Assembly (NCBI GenBank): GCA_029834535.1
Contig: JAQMWT010000314.1
Location: 124,001 to 188,000 of the forward strand
Reading direction: 5' to 3'
DNA length: 64,000 bases
Source: Chrysophaeum taylorii
Taxonomy: Eukaryota; Sar; Pelagophyceae; Pelagomonadales; Pelagomonadaceae
Under the pieces are notes generated by a model. It was not told the origin of the DNA. It did no database searches and saw nothing but the letters and a program-made list of their open reading frames with translations. The position numbers and the translations under genes are program-made. Positions 1 to 9,361 of the stretch are shown here, one piece after another (within the stretch, counting starts at the first letter, position 1; the number at the start of each line of letters is the position of its first letter).

Positions 1-2
1 CT

Positions 3-340
3 CCCGAAGCACCGCCCGGAGAACCTAAAGCCAAGCGAGCACCACCCGAGGACGTGGCAACGATGAGCGTCGGCCAGCTGCGTCGTGCTATCGAGAAAGC
101 GGGCATGTCGCACGCCGGCGTCGTGGAGAAGTCCGAGCTGCGGAAGATCGCAGCCAAGGCCGTATCGAAGACGACAGAAGAGGCCAAGCCGCCAGAGGAC
201 TCGTGGGCGGACTTCATCGCCGCGCAGCAGCAGAAAGCAGAGAAGCTTGAAGAGCCTCCGGCCGAGGAGCCAACGGGTGTCGCGCAACAGCAACAAGAGG
301 TGTCACCCGCTGAGGAGGTGCCTCTCCCAAGAACCAAGAA

Positions 341-373
<33 letters not shown>

Positions 374-887
374 CAAGACTGCGAAACGGAAGCCGCCTCC
401 GCCTCCCGCGAAGAAGCCGCCGCAAATTGCCAAACCCGTCGAGGAAGAGAGTGTGGACGTTGCACCGGTCGTCGCCGAACCTGTGGAGAAACCGGTGGTG
501 ATCGAAGAGCCGCATAATAATATCGAAGAAGAAGAAGAAGAAGAAGCGGCCAAGGAGGGAAACGAAGAAGCGGGGCCGAGGGAAGCAGAAACACCGCAGA
601 AAAAGCTGTCGTCTATCTTCGATGAGATCCGCGATCCATCGAAGCGAGCGAGCCTCACGAAGACTCCCGAGAACGAGTCTCCGTCGTCGCGGCCCCCCTC
701 ACACATGGAGAATTCCCTCCAAAGCGCGCTTTCCCAGATGCGGCAGTTTGTCGCCGCGGACGACTTCGACGACGACAACGAGGATGATGCTTGGGGGCCA
801 GACGACGACGAGCAGCCTGCCGCGTCCAATCCAAAGGCAACAATGAGCTTTGGCGGTGCCAAGATCACCACCACCTGCGAGCTTTAG
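3..887 (+). CDS. Proline- and glutamate-rich protein, C-terminal part (5' end outside window)
   Basis: The frame is open to the first base of the window, so this is the 3' part of a longer gene; the first in-frame ATG is at 63. The visible protein begins with a short helical module (motif SVGQLRRAIEKAGM, then VVEKSELRKIA) that resembles the SAP-like or ARMET-C-like helix pair found in many protist proteins. It then becomes low complexity: a polyproline run of 11 residues, Lys-Pro stretches and a Glu-rich segment. An acidic C-terminal region (DDFDDDNEDDAWG) follows before the TAG stop. Polyproline plus acidic tails suggest a cytoskeletal or scaffold protein, but that is inference. The next gene starts only 51 bases downstream on the same strand, in line with the compact host gene style. 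I do not recognise the family. Confidence 0.7.
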
Positions 888-938
888 GATGCCCCTCTTA
901 ACAAAATTAAACACCCCCCCCTAACCTAACCAATTTGA

Positions 939-1703
939 ATGGAAACGACGACGACGACGATGTATGGGGCTCTCTTGTGCCGCGCCGAGGCGGCGGATGT
1001 CCGGGCGTGGCAGGCGCGGATGTGGCGGATCTTCGTCGATGGCCTCGAGGCCGCGACGGGAGAGAGACCGGGGGTGTGCGGCGTGGACGGGGACTACTCG
1101 AGGTACGACCACCCGCAGACAGTTATCTGCCTGCAGGGGGTGATCCACAAGACAATAAGCGCGCCGAGCGACGGGACCCTGCGGCTGGAGGATCTGCGAA
1201 TGTGCGCGAAAGCCCTCGAAGTCGGGACCATCCGAGCCCCAATCACGGGGGTGTCGGCGCTGCTCGCGCCAAACTACGGGATGATGCTCGTCAACGTCCA
1301 AAACGAGGAGACCGATCTATTTCCGACGGCGCACACGACTTTGGTGGGGATCAAGCTGGCGCACCTCACGACGGCGCGGGGCTTTTCGGAGGATCTCGTG
1401 GCGTGCGGACGGTTGCTGGAGACGATGGAGGCAGAACGCAGAAACTTGACGCTATCCGAAATGGAGAGGATTAAAAATGCTCTGTACGCGAATTTTCCGC
1501 CGCTCAAAGCCTTGGAGGACGAAGTGGTTGGTGGGACCATCGAGTTCGACTCGATAGTCTTGAACGACTACGTATCGCCCTTTCGGGCGGACGGACCGCC
1601 TAAAGGGTCCCTCGAGATGCTCGTCGCGACGGGCTTCGCGCGCCGCGACCTCGGCACCACCTACGAGCCATCTACGGTCCTCGGCCAAAGAAGAAGAAGA
1701 TGA
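939..1703 (+). CDS. Hypothetical protein, 254 aa
   Basis: Complete frame from ATG to TGA with the GC-rich codon use of neighbouring host genes. A second ATG seven codons in (METTTTTM) could also be the start. No signal peptide or membrane segment is evident. The composition is that of a globular alpha/beta protein, for example the segments GVIHKTISAPSDG and GVSALLAPNYGMMLVNV, and the C-terminus is basic (GQRRRR). It is convergent with the next gene, with 23 bases between them. I do not recognise the family and assign no function. Support comes from frame length, composition and tight packing between neighbours. Confidence 0.6.
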   Translation: METTTTTMYGALLCRAEAADVRAWQARMWRIFVDGLEAATGERPGVCGVDGDYSRYDHPQTVICLQGVIHKTISAPSDGTLRLEDLRMCAKALEVGTIRAPITGVSALLAPNYGMMLVNVQNEETDLFPTAHTTLVGIKLAHLTTARGFSEDLVACGRLLETMEAERRNLTLSEMERIKNALYANFPPLKALEDEVVGGTIEFDSIVLNDYVSPFRADGPPKGSLEMLVATGFARRDLGTTYEPSTVLGQRRRR

Positions 1704-1726
1704 TGATGATGGGGCCTGTGTCATTT

Positions 1727-1757
1727 TTATTTGCAATTAGGAGAAGAAGGAGGCGGC

Positions 1758-1791
<34 letters not shown>

Positions 1792-2605
1792 CCTCGAGGA
1801 AGTCAAAGCCCGTGTCGACGACATCGAGGCGGAGTCCCGGCGTTCCCCAGGAGGGCTGGACGATGGCGGTGGGCCACTTGGCGTGGGTTTGAAGATCGAG
1901 GGCAAGGAGGTGGACGAGCTGGAAGCGCCGGGCGGGGAGATCGAGGGCCTTGGAAACGTCGGCGACAATCGTGCGCGCTTCGAGAGACTGCTGAATTTTC
2001 CAGAACTCGGGGGGCGACCGCGAGACGAAGGCATCGGGTGTCGCAGCGAGCGAGGAGATGTGGTCGTGGACGATGTCGGCGAGCATTCTAGCGGCCACGT
2101 TCACGAGCAAAAAAGGGACGTGAGGATGGGGGGGTCTCGCGTCGATCCTTACACCCTTGCACGCGCCCGTCGTGAGGAGGGCGTGGGCGACCGTCTCGGC
2201 AAGCGCGTAGTCTTTCTCGAACGCCGCCATCGACGCGTACTCGCCGCCTAATATTTCGAGCGTCGACCTCGGCTGGCGGTCGAGCACTTCGCCCAGCTGC
2301 TCTCGCAGCCACCAGGCGTTCTCGTTCAAACACTTGCTCTCGTCGTACCGGAGCTTGTAAGTCTTCCTGGGGAGGCTCCGGTCCCAGGCCTCGTAGCACG
2401 AGACGCAAAGATCGACCCTGTCGAAGATGGTGGTCACGTTTGCCACCAGCTCCCGGTACAAACTCCTCAGTTCGGCCTCGTATCGCTTGAGATTGTCTTC
2501 GTACGACTTGACCTCGTCCGAGGCGCGCGTCCAGGCGGGGGCAACCCAGGTCTCGGCGGCGGGTCGCCCAAACCAGATCGAGCAGCAGGTGTACTCCCCG
2601 GTCAT
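1727..2605 (-). CDS. Hypothetical protein, 292 aa, with C-terminal poly-Asn tract
   Basis: Complete frame on the minus strand starting at ATG 2605. The N-terminal third is helical and charged (SYEDNLKRYEAELRSLYREL), compatible with a short coiled coil. The middle is mixed helical with two Cys close together (DLCVSCYEAW). The C-terminal end carries a run of about ten Asn encoded by a (GTT)n microsatellite at about 1760-1795, then Pro/Ser residues. No family is recognised. The gene is convergent with the 939-1703 gene and divergent from the gene at 2831; a minisatellite lies in the divergent gap. The Asn run is probably length-polymorphic. Confidence 0.6.
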
Positions 2606-2670
2606 GATGATGATGACGACAAGGAGCCGTTGAGATGACGGACAAAGGGTTTAGCCATAGGATTTTTCCG

Positions 2671-2830
2671 ATGAAGCCATCAAGCCATCAAGCCATCAAC
2701 CCATCGAGCCATCAAGCCGTCAAGCCGTCAACCCATCGAGCCATCGAGCCATCAAGCCGTCAAGCCGTCAACCCATCGAGCCGTCAACCCATCGAGCCAT
2801 CGAGCCATCGAGCCATCGAGCCATGAAGCC
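2671..2830. repeat. Minisatellite of GCCATCAA/GCCATCGA-type units
   Basis: About 160 bases built from imperfect 8-9 base units (AGCCATCA, AGCCGTCA, ACCCATCG) in higher-order combination. The array occupies nearly the whole gap between the divergent genes at 2605(-) and 2831(+), and it ends at the ATG of the downstream gene. An ATG at 2823 inside the repeat opens a three-codon upstream reading frame (ATG-AAG-CCA-TGA) that overlaps the real start. Confidence 0.85.
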
Positions 2831-4390
2831 ATGAAGCCCCTCGCCGACATGGTCTTCGAGGCCGCGATGGAGGAGGAGGAGGAGGAGGAGGAGGAAGAGG
2901 GATACGAGGTGAGCGTCCTCGTCCACCCCGCCCCGCTGGTGACTGGGAGACGGGGCGCGGCGCGGCGGCTGCTTGAACGCGTGGCGGCGACGGCTAGAAC
3001 TCTCTCCGAAGAAGTTTCTGGAAGCGTGTGCGCGGCCGTGTCCTCGACGACGACGACAGAACGGTACGTGGCGACAGCGAGAACAGCCATTTGGTTTTTC
3101 GTGGGGGACGACCACAACCGAGCATTCTTGCATCTCGGACGCTCGAAAACACGGCCAGAGAGGGGCATCGTCGTCGGCCGGTACGGCTGCCTCCACGTCG
3201 CGCGAAAGGCCGTTGCCGTTGGGGTGCCGATCGTCGCCTGGCTCAAAGCACCCTTCGAGCCCCGGGTCGTGCGCGACGTGATCGTCCCGACCCTCGCCGC
3301 CGCAAAAAAAGGCGACGACGACGACGATTTCGCGCGTTGCTTCGACCAAGCCTCGAGGGGCTACCCGCAATCGGGGGTCCTCACCTCGACGCACCACTAC
3401 AATTTGAGCCGCCGCCGCGAGCGAAAATGGCTCCGGGGCATCGAGGTGCGAGCCCACGAGAGAGTCTGGCGCCTCGATAGAGACGAGCGCCCGACCCCGA
3501 CCCTCGCGACCAACGTTCCCGAGTCGTCGCCCTTTAGCGGCTGCGGGATCGCAGACCTCGCCCTCGCGTCGCGCCTCTGCTCTCTCTTCCCCCAAACCGC
3601 CTCGGTCCTGGGGGTTTCCCTTTTCGGCCCTCGAGCGCGGTGCCGCGCCGTCGCCCTCGAGTGCTGCGACGCCGTCTTGTCGACCAGGGACGGACAATTC
3701 GACGTCGTATGGCGCGTCTCGTGCCGCGAAGACTGCGACGCCTTCGTCCGCACCCTTCTCCGCTGCCCTACCCCCCGGACCTTCGCGCTCGTCCTCGTCG
3801 ATTCCCCCCAGCCAATCCACCTCGCCAAACGCCTCGCCGGACTCGCCCCCAACGTCAGACTCTTGGTCGTCAACTCGCACTTGGAAGGCCTCGTGCGCGT
3901 CGACCTCCCCCTGTCCTCGGACCAGCACCCGCTCCTCGAACCTACCCACGCCGAGCTCGTCCGCCTCGTCCCCGCTTCCACGCCCCACCCCCGTACCGGA
4001 CCCTCGAGCTACGAGGCGACCTTTTTGCGCCTCTCGGGCGTCGTCGCCTGCCTCCGCGACGTCCTCGAAGACGTCGCTCTCGTTGCGGGCTTCGTCGACG
4101 ACGACGGCTCCATATACCTCCGGTTATGCGTCTCCGCGGCTAAACTCCACCCCGACGTCCGAGCCCTCGGTCTCGGCGAGTGCCCCTACGCCTCGCTCCA
4201 GAGCGTCCTCGACCATCTCGGCTTCCACGTCGACCACGCAAGTTCCCTTGTCCGCCGAAACTTCAAGGCCCTGGCCACCCCCATCATCGACCGCACGCTC
4301 GCCTCGAACCTCGCGCTCCGCCAATACCCGAGAGTGTTTTCCGACGACCTCCGCAGACACGTCTTCGCCTTCCTCAGGGCGGTCACCTAA
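2831..4390 (+). CDS. Hypothetical protein, 519 aa
   Basis: Long single-exon frame with GC-rich host codon use, starting at ATG 2831 immediately after the minisatellite; a second in-frame Met (MVFEA) follows six codons later. Near the N-terminus is an acidic run of about ten Glu, encoded by (GGA)n, followed by a Val/Arg-rich globular region. The rest looks like an alternating alpha/beta fold (for example FALVLVDSP, VRLLVVNSHLEGLV), suggesting a Rossmann-like or NTPase-like fold, but no Walker or other diagnostic motif is evident. The C-terminus ends HVFAFLRAVT. No family recognised. It is followed by about 120 bases and then the LINE relic. Confidence 0.65.
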   Translation: MKPLADMVFEAAMEEEEEEEEEEGYEVSVLVHPAPLVTGRRGAARRLLERVAATARTLSEEVSGSVCAAVSSTTTTERYVATARTAIWFFVGDDHNRAFLHLGRSKTRPERGIVVGRYGCLHVARKAVAVGVPIVAWLKAPFEPRVVRDVIVPTLAAAKKGDDDDDFARCFDQASRGYPQSGVLTSTHHYNLSRRRERKWLRGIEVRAHERVWRLDRDERPTPTLATNVPESSPFSGCGIADLALASRLCSLFPQTASVLGVSLFGPRARCRAVALECCDAVLSTRDGQFDVVWRVSCREDCDAFVRTLLRCPTPRTFALVLVDSPQPIHLAKRLAGLAPNVRLLVVNSHLEGLVRVDLPLSSDQHPLLEPTHAELVRLVPASTPHPRTGPSSYEATFLRLSGVVACLRDVLEDVALVAGFVDDDGSIYLRLCVSAAKLHPDVRALGLGECPYASLQSVLDHLGFHVDHASSLVRRNFKALATPIIDRTLASNLALRQYPRVFSDDLRRHVFAFLRAVT

Positions 4391-4511
4391 TAATATCTTT
4401 GAGCTTTAAGCTTGTATACGCCGCGACGCGCCGCGCCTTTTGTTCTTGTTGTTGTCGTTGGAATCATCGAAATCAACTTCTGAAAACCGCAAGGCGGGCG
4501 GGCGGGCACTT

Positions 4512-7075
4512 TTATTTACCTCGTGCCGCCGCCGCCGCTCCGGACCTTGCATACTCTAGTGGTACTCCCAGAGCCGTGGCGCGTGGGAGTAGGGTCACTG
4601 TGCGACGAGACGGGAGGGGATTGAGGACGAGTTGATTTGTTCTCGCCACGGTTTTGAGCGAGGGAGTACCAGGTCGCTGCGGGTATGTGGAACTGGCGGA
4701 GTGGCTTGTTGAGACCACGGACGTACGTGAGCTGTGGGGACCTGCGGGGACGTTTGGAGGCGCACCAGGAGGTGAGCATTTTCCGAGGGAGGCGATGCAA
4801 GGGCATCCGGGCAACGTGGCCTGCCCAGCGAAGTTGTCGGCGCGAGATTTAGATGTCGATAGTCTCCAGGCCGAGGCGCCGGAGGAGGAGGGATAAAGTT
4901 TTTTATTTGATGTTGCCAGGTCTGGCGACGTGTAACGCACCATTTCGCGCGTGCGCACTGTGCGTGGACGCATCGTAGGCGACTGTAGACAACCTCGGTT
5001 AGGCACCGTGATTCCGCACCGTGAAGGAGGATTGCGAGGATAAGACCGACGTAGTTCGTTTGGCTCGGGCAGAGACATAATTTCGAGCTAAAAACGTAGT
5101 GACAGAGCGCGCCGAAAGCCGCTGCCGCCTTCTTTAGACGAGAGTCGACGTCCTCAGAGTCACCGCATTTGTGAGAGAGTATAGAGCTCAGTTATTTGAA
5201 TGTCGCCACCACAGGGATATGACGGCCATCACCTAAGTTTAAGAGAGGGAGAGGTGAGCACCATCGTAGGTTGTCGGGTCATTGTAGAGAACGCCTGGCT
5301 TGGCAACGAACTGTATCTCGGATTTCGACTCTTTTACTGCTTGTCGGTCACCCGCGGGGACTTCCATACCCCATCTGGCAACAAAAAATGCCGGATGAGA
5401 CGGGGCGTCGCCCCATTCACAGCACGACGATCGGGAAACAGGAACGCCACGTCATCTGCGTACGCTGACTCTTCGAGTGCGACTTCCTCAGTCCCGCGTT
5501 TTTGCGTTGTAGCGGCGTCCAGCGAGTACATCATCTTGCTTCGTCTTGACGACGCATGCTAGTTCCCGCCGTGGTTCCCGACCTTCACGACGTCGCCATG
5601 AAATGGTCATGGCCGCCATGCAGAGAACGAAAAGAACCGGGCCTAGGACATCACCCTGCTTAACGCCGATGATGGAGTCGATCGAGGCCCTAGCCCCGGT
5701 GACGGAGAACCGCACTTGTATACGGTGGAGAGCTAATAATGAGGCGTACGAGTTTCGCTGGAACGCCGAATTTCGATAGCACTTGCCAGAGTAACTCCCG
5801 CGGGACCATGTCGAAAGCCTTGCTGAAATCATTGAATAGTACCCATGTTTCCATGCCGTGCTCACGACGCTTCTTCAATGCCGTCTACAGGCTAAAGGTT
5901 GTGTCGGCAGTCCTTCGTTCCGGCCGAAAGCCGCACTGCGACTCGTGTTCAAGCTCGGCTGAGATGACACCGAGACGCGTGCGTATGATGCTGGAGACAA
6001 TCTTTTGTGCGCGGCCTCGAGCATCATCACGCCGCGATAGGAACCTGGGGGCGAAAGGCCAGCGAAAGGCCACCCTTCTTCGGCAAAATACCCTGAAGGC
6101 CGATATCCCTCGCTTCGGGTTGTTTCTTCTAGGACGACCCGAAATCATGCACTACTGTACTGAGGATCCTAAACGTGCTCTGACGACCAGCGAGCGTCCG
6201 CCATAGCTCCGCACGAACGCCCGATGCTCCTGCTGCGGAAAGATTGAGCTGCCGCACAGCACGACGAATCTCGTCATCTGACGGTACAGCACCAAGTTCA
6301 TCACGGTTTGACCGCTGATCTATATCCTTAATGACTTCTGCGTGAAAACAAGGCTGGCGGTGATAAAATGTGAACGGAACACTTCGGCATTTTCCTGTGT
6401 CGTTGAAAAGAGCGTCCTTTCGTCTTGCGCAGGAGTGTCTGACGCGACTTTCTATCCTTGGACAAGCCGCTCTGAAGGCGGCCGCCAATCTCCCAATATC
6501 GCTTCGTGCCACCACGCGACTCGCAGCCGGCATTCAGCCCGCCATACATCGAGCAGACCCAGCGTTCCTTTGCCTGCACCAATTGCCTTAGAGACCTCAC
6601 GACGAGCAACACTCAGAGGAGTGAGGAGCAAGCGGCGCGCGGCGGCCGAGGATGCTGCTGTGAACGCTGCGAAAGCCGAGTTGCGCGCTTGATTTAGGGG
6701 TGATGCAGCTGCGAACCAACCCGGTTCTTTGCGTTGGGTATAGAAGCCGTTGCTTGCGCCGCTGCTTCCAACTTGGAGTACTCAGAACCCGCGTCCGCGT
6801 CTGACGGTGTCGTTGCTAACGTGTTGTAGTTCGCATGGCGCGGCAGAAACTGGTCACACCATCGGGAATTTGCAGCGGGGAGTAGTCTAGGCGGGGGTGC
6901 GTTTTCCGTCCATTGACAGGCCGCGAGAGTCGCATCTGGATTCGGAAAATGCACTTGAGCGCTCGGTGATCAGATTCGGTGATGTTCTCAGTGACACCTA
7001 CATCCAAAACTCGACCCAACTTGTGACGGTCCGGTGGGGTAAACACGAACGGGGACAGTCGATCAACCAATTAAT
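4512..7075 (-). mobile_element. Decayed non-LTR (LINE-type) retrotransposon
   Basis: Minus-strand remains of a LINE whose modules occur in the expected order but in shifting frames. Around 7070-6816 is the end of an AP-type endonuclease (motif ESDHRALKC). At 6533-6129 is the endonuclease-RT linker (SDDEIRRAVRQLN). At 6148-5334 is the reverse transcriptase. Near 4806-4516 is the post-RT tail (LPRKMLTSW, then PQLTYVRGLNKPLRQF), a region typical of LINE C-termini. The 5' end is missing, because only the last part of the endonuclease is left. No poly-A or clear target duplication was found, so the 3' boundary is approximate. Several frameshifts and stops mean it is dead. Confidence 0.85.
5334..6148 (-). 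pseudogene. LINE reverse transcriptase, frameshifted
   Basis: Reverse transcriptase core of the LINE, readable in at least three minus frames. From the 5' side it shows the conserved QCGFRPERRTADT block (about 5930). Next is the first catalytic block FNDFSKAFDMVPRELLW with its Asp (about 5830-5790), then the GVKQGDVLGPVLF block (about 5670-5630). Last is the catalytic YADD box at 5462-5451 followed by VAFLFPDR. All key RT blocks are present, but they are split by frameshifts between 5885 and 5690 and again before 5534. The match to non-LTR RT rather than LTR RT rests on the FSKAFD and GVKQGD blocks. It cannot make an intact enzyme. Confidence 0.88.
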
Positions 7076-7167
7076 TAACCACCAGCGCAACCGAGCGGGA
7101 TGCCGCGGCCTGAATCGACAAAAAAAGATGGACCTGTTGATATATAGATGCGGGTTGTTTGGTGCGT

Positions 7168-7320
7168 AGTGGCGGTCCGCCATCCATGCACTTTCATCCC
7201 TCGCCTCTACCCCAACTGTGTGATTTTTGCTCTGTGATCCTGGACCGGCTACTACCGGCCCAGCCTGGCCTCCATGCCCGGGAGAGGTCCGAAGTTAGTT
7301 AGTTAGTTAGTTAGTTAGTT
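7168..7320 (+). mobile_element. SINE-like element, copy 1 (5' truncated)
   Basis: Matches the 3' halves of the two other copies at 14656-14944 and 25944-26315: a shared GTGGCGGTCC start, then CCTCGCCTCT-CCCCAACTG, and the end CGGGAGAGGTC-GAAG followed by an (AGTT)n tail. The tail here is about six units. More diverged than the other two copies, with no clear target duplication. Confidence 0.75.
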
Positions 7321-7989
7321 ATCGAGCCTTTTTTTTGTTGCGTCGGCCGGTCTCGCGGCAAGACTATAATAGACTTGCTCAAATGCGCTCGTTCATCTCG
7401 CCGAGAACATGTGCATTTCGGCACCAATTGGTTATTTCAGAGGGCTGTGCGTTTCTGCAAATCCTCTCGTGAGGCCTGTGCCAAATGCCTCCTGCACAAC
7501 TAAGGACCGTCCGTACGCGCTTCTGATCTGGGTAGAGAGCACCATCGTGTGAGCCAGCTGCAGCGGAGTACACCTCGTTGTTGCCCAGCACGGTCCTTCG
7601 CAGTCGCGGACTCTCTGTGCACGTTCGTACCGTGGTGGATCCGGCTAACGCATCCGACTGGCCAGCCCCAGATATAACCATGTGGCTGCAGCGGTTGTGC
7701 CGCGAGAACAGTGCGTCCCTCCATCGGCAGCGGCCTATGGTCAACTTTGCGCGCGGTGTGGTTGCTGCTGCCGAGCTCGATACGCGTTATATTTCGGTTG
7801 ATGGTACCGTGGCGGGCGTCGCGCGTGCCGAGGTGAGGCCTTGAGCATGGTTCGCAGCAGCCACCTTCGCATGGTCGAAGCGCACGACACGAAATATTGA
7901 CGCTGCTCCGGTTTGTGAATAAAACAACTCTCGTTTTATCGCCGGGAGTTGCGTCCGGGTGCTACAAAATCGAATGGATGTGGTCCGAT
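7321..7989. other. Intergenic, no gene recognised
   Basis: No convincing coding frame. Short open frames on both strands have no recognisable motif and inconsistent composition. The stretch lies between the SINE tail and the palindrome. Confidence 0.5.
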
Positions 7990-8023
7990 CAAGGGGTTAT
8001 CAATAATTATTGATAACCCCTTG
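7990..8023. repeat. 34-bp perfect palindrome
   Basis: Two 17-base arms, CAAGGGGTTATCAATAA and its exact reverse complement, meet without a spacer. It could extrude as a cruciform or, if transcribed, form a strong hairpin. No gene lies immediately beside it. Confidence 0.95.
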
Positions 8024-8580
8024 GTCGCATCGTGAGCGTGATTAACGCCAGGCTATTCCGATTTTTGCCAATGACGACGCAGGCTTATCTGCCGCAGTTC
8101 CATCAAAAAGCTCAAGTTTATGATAGTTTTCCACTGACACTTTTTCGGCGGCGGCGGCGGCGGCGGCGGCGGCTAGAAGCAGTTTCTACGGGCGTTTGAA
8201 GACCGTGCGTTCATTCTACGTCCGATCTGAGAGCTGACTGGAATCTTGCAGCAAAGTTCGTCGTCAAGGGCCATGTGCAGCTGCCGTTTCTCGTGTTAGC
8301 ATATGCGTGGCCTCCGAGTGTCAGTCAGAATTGCCGGATGCATAGAAGCGAGCGAAGCTCTTGGCTGCCGAGAGGTACGCGATCGTGCCGCGGTGGTTGT
8401 GTCCTCTAGTTGACACATCCCATGAGAACCGATGAGGAACTGTGCACGCCAAAGTCCTCGAACTCTCGACCCGTGTTCCTCAAGACGTGCGCTTCAAAAA
8501 AATGCTTATTTTGTAGCCTTACCCTTGCTCATACCACGTCATACTTGATGTCACTAAGCGCTAAACCCTCCAAGTTGTGC
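8024..8580. other. Intergenic with a (CGG)9 microsatellite
   Basis: No gene recognised. A pure CGG trinucleotide run lies at 8146-8173, preceded by a T run. The remainder is unique-looking sequence without a supported frame. Confidence 0.6.
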
Positions 8581-8981
8581 TCATGAGGTCAGAGCCTTAG
8601 ACTCCTCGGCCGGTGGCGGGCCGAGCTTGAGGCGGTCGCACAGCGCGTCAAAACGTTGGGCCTTCAACGTGAGCTTGCTGCGGCCTTTGAAGTCGATCCG
8701 GGCGAGGTACGTGTGCAGTTCTATGGTGGTGGGCTTGCGAGGCGAGTGGTAGGTGTGTTGCTTGAGCTCTTCTAGCGCGCGCGCGCGATCTCGTCCTTCT
8801 TCTGCTGCGCCTCGCGTACCTTGGTGGCGTCGTCCTCGGGCCACTCTGCTGCACTGGCGAGGCGCTGCTCGAAATTCTTGATGAAGCCTTGGACGCGCTC
8901 GAGCCCCACCGTAGACGTGCGCGCGCTCGTCGACCTCGCCTCTCTCGCAGGCGGCGGCGATGACGTCGGTGATTTTTTTGA
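8581..8981 (-). pseudogene. C-terminal gene fragment, frameshifted, family unknown
   Basis: A coherent protein-like segment can be read on the minus strand if one frameshift near 8785 is allowed. The upstream part contains VKKITDVIAAACERGEVDE and VQGFIKNFEQRLASAAEWP. The downstream part contains TIELHTYLARIDFKGRSK and LKAQRFDALCDRL, ending in TGA at 8581-8583. The upstream side breaks at a stop near 8985. A GC dinucleotide run (GCGCGCGCGC) sits at the frameshift and is a likely slippage point. The protein is not recognised; it could be a relic of a host gene or of a transposon-borne gene. Confidence 0.45.
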
Positions 8982-9361
8982 CAGCTAAGGTTTAAAGTGC
9001 TGCGTCGAGCGTCGGCCGTGGGAAGCTTGGCACGCGAGCGCGTTGTTCCTGATCTTGGAGGATCTCGGGCTTGCCGTGTTTGCGGATATGATGCCGCCGC
9101 GGATCGATCGTACGAGATTTCGGTGCAACCCCGCGTCGCTCGAGAGTCGTTTTCATAAGGCTATCGGAGTCTTCTGCGTAAACGCAAACGCACCCGAAAA
9201 GGGAGATGCCCGCACTCGGGGAAAAAAAAAAGAGCTCGAATATCGCTGCTGGCACCAACCCCGGCGGGGGGGGGTCGCGAACAAACCAACCCAAAAAACC
9301 AGCCCGCGCTTGAAAGTAATGAGTTCGGTCTGTCATGTCTCGAAATAGAAGTAGAGCGTCG
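8982..9361. other. Downstream flank of SAS-6, no gene recognised
   Basis: GC-rich sequence with a run of ten A (about 9221-9231) and a run of eight G. No supported frame. It lies on the 3' side of the SAS-6 gene and may hold its 3' untranslated region. Confidence 0.5.

Noticed and set aside
3-300. DnaJ or ARMET family assignment for the first gene
   Set aside because: Only a short helix-pair resemblance is visible and the N-terminus is outside the window.
2768-3988. 406-codon open frame on the minus strand
   Set aside because: Antisense of the 519-aa gene; it runs into the minisatellite and has only repetitive composition.
7296-7320. (TTAG)n run as telomere-like DNA
   Set aside because: Only a few units; the same tail ends the three SINE copies, so it is a retroposon tail.
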